Under the pieces are notes generated by a model. That model had not been told where the DNA came from and did not search any database. It saw only the letters and a list, made by a program, of their open reading frames with translations. Shown here piece after piece: positions 56,923 through 64,000 of a stretch of DNA of 64,000 bases. Each line of letters starts with the position of its first letter. Position 1 is the stretch's first letter. The translations under genes and the position numbers were made by a program. The stretch is from Vibrio sp. Isolate32 (GTDB lineage Bacteria; Pseudomonadota; Gammaproteobacteria; Enterobacterales; Vibrionaceae), in the NCBI RefSeq assembly GCF_022397955.1, contig NZ_JAKEUQ010000009.1:1-64000 (forward strand), given 5' to 3'.

Positions 56923-58827
56923 CTAGGCGATTTCACTCATCTCGGTGTCTAAGAGCATACATACGTTATCACGACCAGCCGCTTTTGCTTCGTATAGCGC
57001 TACATCGGCGCATTTGTAGTTTAGGGCAGGGTCGCCAGTTAGATTTGTGATACCAGCACTAACGGTAACAACACTGTCTAGCTCAAGGCTAACCGCAATT
57101 CGTAGTCTATTAAGCACGTAGTCGACTTCTTCTGTTGTGGTGTGAGGCAGAATAACGCCAAACTCTTCACCGCCAATACGAGCAACGAAGTCAGTCTCAC
57201 GACATTCACGTTGCAATACTTGAGCAACGGTTTGAATCACTCGATCACCATAGTCATGACCAAATCTATCGTTAATGCGTTTGAAGTGATCAATATCTAG
57301 AATCGCCAAACAAGAATGTTCTCGGGTAGGGTAACGGTTAATACGGGAGCATTCATCGCGCAGCTCCAGATCAAACTTTCGGCGGTTCCAGCATCCCGCT
57401 AAGGCATCTTTTTCACTCAAGTTTCTAAGTTTATTCTCAAGCTCTTTGTGTTTACTAATATCAACAAATGACGCCACATAAAACTGGATTATACCTTTCG
57501 CATCTTTAATGGTTTGGATGCGAAGTATTTCGGCAATCAATGACCCGTCTTTACGACGGTTGACGACTTCACCTTCCCACATACCTTGCTTTTTAATAAC
57601 ACTCCACATTTTGATGTAGAACTCTTGGTTGTAACGTCCTGATGCGAACATTGAAGGTTGGCGGCCTTTTACGTCTTCCAATTCATAACCACTGACTCGA
57701 GTAAATTCTTGATTTACCTTGATGATGCGATTATTACGGTCAGTGATGACCAAAGCCGACATACCATTCATCACCGCTTTTGCTAACTGACTTTCTATAC
57801 TGTTCTTCTTATGATTTCTGTTCCACAGTACAAAACCTGCTGAGATCATCGAGATTAAAATCGATAATGTAACGATCTGTACGACAATGGCATGATTTTC
57901 ACGATGATACTGGCTATTTAACTGTTGATTCTCAATGTGAAGTACCATGTAGATAGGGCCTTCAAACTGCTTGATCTTAGGGCTAATATCAGCGTGAAAA
58001 TACCAATTTTTACCATCAAAGTAGCTTGAGGATGTGTTGTCTTTTATCGCAGTCCATAGCTTGGGGTACAGCTTGTCATAAGTTTGGTCTGAGCGAGATT
58101 CAATAACATGACCGAAAGACTGTGAAGGATCTGGCCCCATGATGATGTGCCCGGTCTTATTGAGAATAATTGGGACGGCAGAAGAGTCACCGATCTGGTA
58201 ATGAAGGCGTTTATAAATCTCTAGCATGTTTAAGTTGGCAATGAAGTAACCAATAATGCGATTGTTGTCAGCGACAGGTGCCATAATGCGCAGCGCCGGA
58301 ATCAACGGGCGAACTATCTCGCCGTTTTCGACTTCAAGATCGATGCCTTTGGTATTGACCTCCCCAACTTTAAGTTCTTGAAGTGCGGAGAAGTAACTAC
58401 GCGATGACTTATCTTGGAGTTCTTTTTTCGTAACCACTGAAGCATGGCCATCTTTATAATTAATGCGGAAAACTTCATTACCGCTTAAATCAAGATAGCG
58501 TAATTGAGAATAGTACTTTTGGCCACGTGCAAGCATCACCCAAAGATCTTGCAGTGCCTCTGTGTGAATGACAGACGGCTCTTTAATTGCTCGAAGTAAC
58601 GTTTTGGAATCTGCAATAGAGGGAACTGAGTTAGAGATTTGTTCAACAATGACAGCGAGCTCGTGAAAGCTGTACTCAATTTGGTTTTGGCTAGATTGTT
58701 TAATGTTTAGCGAGTGCTGGGCTTCGACTCTGTCGAATTCAGAGCTGATATAGAGGGCAGGGACTAATCCTAGGGCAAACATGGTGCACAGAAATTGGCT
58801 GACTAGTTTCTTTATACTTGTATTCAT
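56923..58827 (-). CDS. diguanylate cyclase with Cache, PAS and GGDEF domains
   Basis: A 634-residue inner-membrane signalling protein that makes cyclic di-GMP. It has an N-terminal helix, a periplasmic double-Cache-like sensor (about residues 30-300), a second helix (about 318-340), PAS (about 350-470) and a C-terminal GGDEF domain with active GGEEF in FVARIGGEEFGVI. The ATG at 58827, with GAGGACA, is preferred over a TTG at 58839. It is monocistronic. The signal is unknown. Confidence 0.92.
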   Translation of the reverse strand: MNTSIKKLVSQFLCTMFALGLVPALYISSEFDRVEAQHSLNIKQSSQNQIEYSFHELAVIVEQISNSVPSIADSKTLLRAIKEPSVIHTEALQDLWVMLARGQKYYSQLRYLDLSGNEVFRINYKDGHASVVTKKELQDKSSRSYFSALQELKVGEVNTKGIDLEVENGEIVRPLIPALRIMAPVADNNRIIGYFIANLNMLEIYKRLHYQIGDSSAVPIILNKTGHIIMGPDPSQSFGHVIESRSDQTYDKLYPKLWTAIKDNTSSSYFDGKNWYFHADISPKIKQFEGPIYMVLHIENQQLNSQYHRENHAIVVQIVTLSILISMISAGFVLWNRNHKKNSIESQLAKAVMNGMSALVITDRNNRIIKVNQEFTRVSGYELEDVKGRQPSMFASGRYNQEFYIKMWSVIKKQGMWEGEVVNRRKDGSLIAEILRIQTIKDAKGIIQFYVASFVDISKHKELENKLRNLSEKDALAGCWNRRKFDLELRDECSRINRYPTREHSCLAILDIDHFKRINDRFGHDYGDRVIQTVAQVLQRECRETDFVARIGGEEFGVILPHTTTEEVDYVLNRLRIAVSLELDSVVTVSAGITNLTGDPALNYKCADVALYEAKAAGRDNVCMLLDTEMSEIA

Positions 58828-58957
58828 CACTGTCCTCAAAGAATCAGCGCAATACTATATATTTTATAGGGTTTTTAGTGTGATCTTGACCCAGAACTTA
58901 AAACAAGGTTTGCATATTACTGTGGTTTTAGTGCAATTTTGTGCACCTTGACTTGAT

Positions 58958-58996
58958 TAATGAGCAATCATTTAACAATAAAATGATTGCTCATTA
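58958..58996. terminator. 16-bp perfect hairpin after fhs
   Basis: TAATGAGCAATCATTT, loop AACAATA, AAATGATTGCTCATTA, 68 bases beyond the fhs stop. No T tract; a strong terminator-like or stabilising hairpin. Confidence 0.6.
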
Positions 58997-59063
58997 TAGA
59001 ATAACGCTCCGAAATGCGAGGTGATTAAATCGCGATTTTCGATGTTTGTCTAGCTAATGGAGC

Positions 59064-60812
59064 TTAACTAAGACCTACTATATTTCCATTACTATCAATA
59101 TCTAACGACATGAACGCCGGTTTATCTGGCAATCCAGGCATGGTCATTACATTGCCACATAAAGCGTAAATAAATCCAGCACCCGCACACAGTTTTAGTT
59201 CTCTTACGGGTACGTCAAATTGGCTTGGTGCGCCTTTGATATGTGCTTCCGTTGAAATAGAAAGTGGTGTTTTAGCCAAGCATACAGACAGATCTTGATA
59301 GCCATGTTCTTTAAACTCAGCCAACTGCTGCTTTGCTTTCGAAGAGAGTGTAATGCTCGCGGCACCGTAACCGATTTCAGCGACCGCCATGAGTTTCTCT
59401 TCTAAGCTTTGAGCTGTTTGGTAGAGCGGCTTAAAGTCGCTATCACTTTGGCATGCTTTAACAACCGCTTGTGCAAGTTTAGTGACGCCGTCACCGCCTT
59501 GGCCAAATGCTTCACTGACTTCAACAACGACGTTGCTATCAAACTCTGTAATCATCTGTTTCAATGTGTCGAGTTCTTGCTGTGAATCTTGTGGGAAGCG
59601 GTTTATTGCTACTACGGTAGGCACACCGTATTGCTTAACGTTATTGATATGCCACTTTAGGTTTTCAAAGCCTGAGAGTAACCCATCGTTGTCTTCACTG
59701 AAGAGGGAATCAGGTAGTGGTGTTCCTGGTCTCAAATCATACAAACCAGAGTTCGCCTTTAGTCCACGCAATGTAGCAACGACTACCGCGCAATCGGGTT
59801 TCTTACCAGATGCTTTGACTTTAATGTTACAAGCCTTTTCGAAGCCCATATCTGAACCAAATCCACCTTCAGTTACAGTAAAGTCGCTGAGTTTCAGTGC
59901 GATCTTATCTGCAATAATCGAAGAGTTACCATGAGCAATGTTCGCGAAAGGACCTGCGTGTATAAGTGTTGGTACACCTTCAAGTGTCTGCATCAAGGTT
60001 GGTTCAATAGAGTCTTTCATTGTTACTGTCATTGCGCCAGCAACATCAAAGTCTTCTGCGGTTAAAGGTTGACCTTGTCTGTTGTATGCCAGTACAACAT
60101 GCCCGATGCGTTTACGTAAATCTTGGAGGTCATCGGCCAGTGCTAGAATAGCCATAAGCTCTGAGGCGGCTGAGATATCAAATCCATCTTCGCGTTCATA
60201 GCCGTTGATCGTTTTATCAGATTCGTTTTTACCCACGGTAATCATACGTAATGCGCGGTCATTATGGTCAAGTACACGTCGCCATACGATTCTGCTAGGG
60301 TCTATATCCAGTGCTTTCAATCCTGAGCGAGCTTCAAATGCTTGTAAGCCTTCACGCTGTTCATGATACAAGCGTGCGTCAATGGCAGCAGAGGCAAGGT
60401 TATGAGCGGCTGTCACAGCATGGATGTCACCAGTTAGGTGGAGGTTCAACTCGTCCATAGGAGCAACTTGAGAGTAACCACCGCCAGCAGCACCACCTTT
60501 AACACCAAACACTGGGCCCATTGAAGGCTGGCGAATACACGCCATTGCTGATTGGTTAATCTTCGCCAATCCTTGTGCTAAACCGATAGTCGTCACGGTC
60601 TTACCTTCACCAAGTGGTGTTGGTGTAATTGCTGTCACGACAACCAACTTTCCGTCTGGCTTTTGAGATAGGCGTTCGAGTGCTGCTAGAAACACCTTTG
60701 ATTTGAATTGCCCTAAGGGCTGATGTTCTTGTTCTTGCAGGCCGGCTTGCTTAGCAACCTCACTGATGTTTTTAAGGGGTGTTGAACGACAAATATCAAT
60801 ATCAGACAGCAT
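59064..60812 (-). CDS. fhs: formate-tetrahydrofolate ligase
   Basis: This 582-residue enzyme makes 10-formyl-THF from formate, THF and ATP. The ATP-binding P-loop is in [17 protein letters not shown], and the family-typical [20 protein letters not shown] is present. It sits beside a PurR-like box and near gsk, in line with a role in supplying purine-synthesis C1 units. Confidence 0.96.
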   Translation of the reverse strand: MLSDIDICRSTPLKNISEVAKQAGLQEQEHQPLGQFKSKVFLAALERLSQKPDGKLVVVTAITPTPLGEGKTVTTIGLAQGLAKINQSAMACIRQPSMGPVFGVKGGAAGGGYSQVAPMDELNLHLTGDIHAVTAAHNLASAAIDARLYHEQREGLQAFEARSGLKALDIDPSRIVWRRVLDHNDRALRMITVGKNESDKTINGYEREDGFDISAASELMAILALADDLQDLRKRIGHVVLAYNRQGQPLTAEDFDVAGAMTVTMKDSIEPTLMQTLEGVPTLIHAGPFANIAHGNSSIIADKIALKLSDFTVTEGGFGSDMGFEKACNIKVKASGKKPDCAVVVATLRGLKANSGLYDLRPGTPLPDSLFSEDNDGLLSGFENLKWHINNVKQYGVPTVVAINRFPQDSQQELDTLKQMITEFDSNVVVEVSEAFGQGGDGVTKLAQAVVKACQSDSDFKPLYQTAQSLEEKLMAVAEIGYGAASITLSSKAKQQLAEFKEHGYQDLSVCLAKTPLSISTEAHIKGAPSQFDVPVRELKLCAGAGFIYALCGNVMTMPGLPDKPAFMSLDIDSNGNIVGLS

Positions 60813-60844
60813 ATTTGATCCTTATATCAGAACCGAAAGGTGGT

Positions 60845-60860
60845 GCGTAAACGTTTGCGT
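60845..60860. promoter_or_regulatory. PurR-like operator upstream of fhs
   Basis: GCGTAAACGTTTGCGT matches 14 of 16 positions of the PurR consensus and is centred about 40 bases before the fhs start. Confidence 0.6.
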
Positions 60861-61018
60861 GGTGATGGTACTGTATAAATTTGCTAAGTAAAGGCAAACC
60901 ACACAGATTATGTGCTGGAAGATACCAGATCTGAAGAGTCATTGCGCAAGATCAAATCTTAAATGAGCAAAATATTCGATTTAGTGCGTTCCAAATACGC
61001 TCACATCCGCTTTAAATA

Positions 61019-61049
61019 TAAAAAGGGACTGCATATCGCAACCCCTTTT
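61019..61049 (-). terminator. terminator of gsk
   Basis: On the minus strand AAAAGGGGTTGC...GCAGTCCCTTTTT forms a stem ending in a T run, 43 bases beyond the gsk stop. Confidence 0.75.
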
Positions 61050-61091
61050 AGATGAGAGTGTTATTTATATCATTACGCAATAGATGCGCGA

Positions 61092-62396
61092 TTAACGGTC
61101 CCAGTATGTTTCTTCTAAGCTATCTTCACGTTCTGGTAGTGCACGAGAAAGACGAGGAGAGTGTTGTGTTAGCACTTCGTAGCTTACGCGGTTCGCATAC
61201 TTACAAATCTGAGACAGTGAAGAGTATGTTAGACACGTGTGTTCGTGTTTCTCTGAGTTTGGTACGTTAACGAAGTGGTAGCTGTTTGCTGCCATGTCGT
61301 GTAATAGAGCAGAAAGCGCGCCATCACCCGCACCATTAGTGTTCTTAATCTCTAATGGACCACCAAGGTATGGGCCAATGTGAGAGTAGACTTTAACTGG
61401 GTTTTCACAATCTTGCTTACGCATCGCACGGCTGAATTCGTACTTGTTGAACTCAGGGATATTGCCTGGTAACAGTGGAAGAGTAGTTTCGCGTTTTGCT
61501 AGCTCGTCTGTGTAACCTGCCATGTAAAGGCCGATTGGACCTGCAGTACACAGTACTAAGTCAACCCATTCTAGTGCTTTGTTAGCTGCAAGAAGTGGAT
61601 CTTTTTCGCCTGTTAACGCTTCACCTTCGTCTTCATTCATCGCAACGATAGTTACGTTCTCTTTCAGGTATTCTTGCCACCATTCAGCGTTACCTTCGAT
61701 CACGTATTTAGTACCAAGTGTTAGAACAACAGGCACGTTGTGCGCTTTCGCGTATTCAATCGCCTTTTGTACTGCTTTTGGCATTGGATCTTCAGGGTTA
61801 CCGCGCATTAGGTACGAAGATACGACTAGAGCAGATGCTTTCTCGAACACTTTCTCAGGAATGCTTTCTGGAAGCAGCTGGTTCATGTGTCCTTCGTTAA
61901 TCGCAAACGTACGCTCGCCATCTTCGGTAATTAGCGTGTAACAACGACCGATTGGACCATCTACCGTTTGTAGGTGGTTCAGATTCATACGAGAAGAAGT
62001 GCGGCAAAGGTAACGGTAACCAAATGAGCCAACTTCAATTTTCTTAGACATCACGCCAAGCAGTACAGATTTGCTGTCTGCAAGTACGGAATAATTGTGC
62101 AGTGTGTTGCCGATAGTATCGCCAGGGTATTGATGCGTAATCAAACCGCGCTCTACAAGCTCTTCATACAGCGCATCAGCTTTACTTTCTTCCAATACCA
62201 GTGAGTGACCTTTACTCAGCTCGTATTTATCAAGGAACGCACTGTCAACACGGGCTTCGATATCAACAATGGTTTGACCTACACCTACAATCGTTGCGCG
62301 GTGCAGTTTAGGTGTTTGTTGAATTTGGTTGACCAACGGATCACGTGCGTGAGTTGGAAAGTAATGCTTAGATTTACGCTGTCCAGGAAACTTCAT
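61092..62396 (-). CDS. gsk: inosine-guanosine kinase
   Basis: This 434-residue PfkB-family kinase phosphorylates inosine and guanosine in purine salvage. The anion-hole motif is NTNGAGDGALSALLHD near residue 360. The N-terminus MKFPGQRKSKHYFPTHARDP is family-like, as is the length (E. coli Gsk 434). It lies next to fhs on the same strand, but the fhs leader and gsk terminator separate them. Confidence 0.95.
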   Translation of the reverse strand: MKFPGQRKSKHYFPTHARDPLVNQIQQTPKLHRATIVGVGQTIVDIEARVDSAFLDKYELSKGHSLVLEESKADALYEELVERGLITHQYPGDTIGNTLHNYSVLADSKSVLLGVMSKKIEVGSFGYRYLCRTSSRMNLNHLQTVDGPIGRCYTLITEDGERTFAINEGHMNQLLPESIPEKVFEKASALVVSSYLMRGNPEDPMPKAVQKAIEYAKAHNVPVVLTLGTKYVIEGNAEWWQEYLKENVTIVAMNEDEGEALTGEKDPLLAANKALEWVDLVLCTAGPIGLYMAGYTDELAKRETTLPLLPGNIPEFNKYEFSRAMRKQDCENPVKVYSHIGPYLGGPLEIKNTNGAGDGALSALLHDMAANSYHFVNVPNSEKHEHTCLTYSSLSQICKYANRVSYEVLTQHSPRLSRALPEREDSLEETYWDR

Positions 62397-62472
62397 ATGA
62401 AAAATACAGTGAAAAAATTTTGCCGCATGATATCACATTTTGTTTCTGTTTCTTTCATTTTTATTACATTTT

Positions 62473-62505
62473 GAATCACCTGAACAATGTCTGTACAGGT
62501 GATTC
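62473..62505 (-). terminator. hairpin after the creA-like gene
   Basis: GAATCACCTG and CAGGTGATTC form a perfect 10-bp stem around 13 bases, 8 bases beyond the stop. Confidence 0.7.
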
Positions 62506-62512
62506 GTATTGA

Positions 62513-62989
62513 TTATTCTGTTAGTACGAGTGTTGCTGGATCAACGTAAGCCGCTGTACCCCATAGAGGAACAGTCGATAGGCTGTGTTTGAAGCTGCCT
62601 TCAGTCTCTTTAGTGGTGTAAGACAAGTAGAGTAGGGACTGGTTTTTTGCGTCGTAAATACGGCGAACTTTCATGGTTTTGAAGAAGATGCTTTTCGACT
62701 GCTTGAATACCACTTCACCAGATTTACTCTTATCAACCTGCGCAATCATTTCAGGTGTGATTTCACCCGTTTGGCGGCACGAAATAGAGCTATCACTTGG
62801 ATCAGAAAGGCTTAGGTTCGCTTCGATGGAAGCTATGTGACACGTTACGCCCGGGATTTTGTCATCGTCTAAAGATGACATCTTAATGTCCTTCATTGTG
62901 AAGAAACCTAAAGATACGTCGCCAACCTCGTTGTCCGAACAACCTGCTAACATTGTCATGATACCGGCTGCTATTAAGGCTTTTTTCAT
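62513..62989 (-). CDS. creA: CreA family lipoprotein
   Basis: This 158-residue protein of the CreA family has GVTCHIASIEANLSLSDPSD, then SSISCRQTGEI and GEVVFKQSKSIFFKTMKVRR, all paralleling E. coli CreA. Unlike the E. coli protein it carries a lipobox (MTMLAGCSDN) and so is probably a lipoprotein. The function of CreA is not known. Confidence 0.88.
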   Translation of the reverse strand: MKKALIAAGIMTMLAGCSDNEVGDVSLGFFTMKDIKMSSLDDDKIPGVTCHIASIEANLSLSDPSDSSISCRQTGEITPEMIAQVDKSKSGEVVFKQSKSIFFKTMKVRRIYDAKNQSLLYLSYTTKETEGSFKHSLSTVPLWGTAAYVDPATLVLTE

Positions 62990-63094
62990 AAGAAGTCCTT
63001 TTTATTTGTATAGTTCTGTTTACTATAAGAAAATTGAAAGCTTGAATACGAGTGTAGAGCTTTTCGTTAAGTTCTTAAAGGATGTTGTTGGATA

Positions 63095-63220
63095 ATGAAA
63101 AATATGAAGCATTTAAAGTACTTGTTGGCCTTGGTGATGCTCTGTATGCTCTCTGCATGTAGCTCGGCACCTCTGCCGACCGTATGTCTTCCAAATAACT
63201 GTGATATTTGGGGGTACTAA
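63095..63220 (+). CDS. small lipoprotein (41 aa)
   Basis: Reads MKNMKHLKYLLALVMLCMLS followed by the lipobox LSACSS and a short mature part with two further Cys (PTVCLPNNCDIWGY). GGA just before the ATG is close (2 bases), so translation may be weak. I do not recognise the family; signal and lipobox support a real gene. Confidence 0.6.
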   Translation: MKNMKHLKYLLALVMLCMLSACSSAPLPTVCLPNNCDIWGY

Positions 63221-63237
63221 CTATAGGTACTAAAAGA

Positions 63238-63732
63238 ATGAATAACGAAATACCTGAAATCGCATTAAAGAAAAATCAGTGGCTGTTTAGTCAGCTTGAT
63301 ATTGCTTACCCCGCAAAAGCAAGCCTCTTAGGTCTAGATATCTATAAAAAACAACTTTCCAAGAGAACTTACCAACTTCTCCCGCAAGCCCAAACTCCCT
63401 CACACATCGATGAATTGCACAAAGTGGATTTCCACAAACTCACGGTTCTTTTCTCGCTCAACCAAGCTAGTGCGTATAAAGATGAAGCTGAAAGGGCCAA
63501 TATCTTAGAATTCCTGAGCCAAATAATGTTGTCAGATGAACATGACCTATATGTCTGCACCAAAAACGGTGACGTAGTGGCGAGTGCGATTGTGACAGTC
63601 AGTGAAGATGAAGTGTTAATATCTGATATTGTTAACCAAGACGATCAAAATATTGTCGGGTTTGCTAAACAGTTACATAATTTTTGGGCTCAAGATAAAG
63701 GTTCTATCGATAAGGTATGGTTCGAGAACTAA
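63238..63732 (+). CDS. hypothetical protein (164 aa)
   Basis: ATG at 63238 gives MNNEIPEIALKKNQWLFSQL. The frame is open to a TTG at 63208 inside the preceding lipoprotein gene, which is not preferred. A central part (DLYVCTKNGDVVASAIVTVS) could belong to a GNAT-like acetyltransferase fold, but no CoA-binding motif is clear. Function unknown. Confidence 0.6.
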   Translation: MNNEIPEIALKKNQWLFSQLDIAYPAKASLLGLDIYKKQLSKRTYQLLPQAQTPSHIDELHKVDFHKLTVLFSLNQASAYKDEAERANILEFLSQIMLSDEHDLYVCTKNGDVVASAIVTVSEDEVLISDIVNQDDQNIVGFAKQLHNFWAQDKGSIDKVWFEN

Positions 63733-63792
63733 AGGCCCTTTGAGAAAGCGTTAATCCAATTACAATGCGCCGTATTTTAAAAAAGGTTCAGT

Positions 63793-64000
63793 ATGTACAA
63801 GCTATTGATCTCAATTGCTGTATTGTGTGCTAGCGCTTTTTCTCCTGTGGCTTATGCTAAAGATTGGGATGTTAAACAAATCCTAGTTTTTCACTCCTAC
63901 GAACCTTCTTACCAATGAACAGCTGATTTTCAAAAGGGCATCGATAGTACGTTCAAGCAGTCCCAAAGTGAAGTTAAGCTCTCAATTGAGTATTTAGATA
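63793..64000 (+). pseudogene. secreted/periplasmic sensor-type protein, 5' end with an in-frame stop
   Basis: ATG at 63793 with AAGG upstream begins a signal peptide (MYKLLISIAVLCASAFSPVA, cleavage near AYAKD), then VKQILVFHSYEPSYQ, a TGA at 63916-63918, and TADFQKGIDSTFKQSQSEVK continuing in the same frame to the window end. Periplasmic binding-protein-like sensors share HSY-x-P-S-Y-x-W-T, so the TGA replaces Trp (TGG). It is probably part of a larger signalling or ABC-type gene; the remainder lies outside the window. Confidence 0.65.

Overview
The window (about 44% GC, dense short operons on both strands) is Vibrionaceae DNA, most likely Vibrio and possibly the Splendidus clade. The genus call rests on overall protein similarity as I recall it. 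The mix of core operons (a whole F-type ATP synthase operon, glycine cleavage, yejABEF) with accessory metabolism and decayed insertion sequences looks like a second (small) chromosome. Species and replicon are inference; the gene content is read from the sequence.

Layout. 0-6.3 kb: the 3' end of an IS66 element abutting a Crp/Fnr regulator that has lost its own start, a DUF2057 protein, a long imperfect palindromic repeat, a periplasmic sulfatase, an IS4 remnant, tRNA-Leu(TAA) and tRNA-Cys(GCA), and an EEP-family hydrolase. 6.5-12.3 kb: yejABEF peptide/microcin C type ABC importer. 12.4-20 kb: an S4 RNA-binding protein, then a complete atpIBEFHAGDC operon on the minus strand, without the usual chromosome I neighbours and therefore probably the accessory copy. 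20.6-29.6 kb: a catabolic island (LysR, RidA, aldehyde dehydrogenase, M19-like protein, BCCT transporter, a 579-residue unknown and a DUF3726-type protein) whose substrate I cannot name but which looks like a small amine. 29.8-32 kb: an S33 aminopeptidase and two small conserved genes. 32.2-36.8 kb: a cbb3-type oxidase operon whose CcoP-like subunit is fused to a three-heme dehydrogenase cytochrome, giving five CXXCH motifs.

37.2-41.7 kb is bounded by two defective IS982 copies in opposite orientation; between them lie a chemoreceptor and a leftover hpaC/hpaR pair. A MATE exporter follows, then an AT-rich two-gene island: a frameshifted proline-3-hydroxylase-like gene with an EamA exporter. 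46-47 kb has a tiny membrane protein and an alpha/beta hydrolase.

47.3-62.4 kb is dominated by one-carbon and purine metabolism: gcvP, gcvH and glyA on the minus strand, a divergent XRE-cupin regulator and gcvT, then fhs and gsk. PurR-type boxes lie near glyA, before gcvT and before fhs, suggesting one purine-responsive regulon that supplies and uses glycine- and formate-derived C1 units. ArfB, a YqaB-like phosphatase and a PAS-GGDEF diguanylate cyclase are interspersed. The window ends with a CreA-family lipoprotein, a 41-residue lipoprotein, an unknown protein, and a secreted-protein gene carrying an in-frame TGA where Trp is expected.
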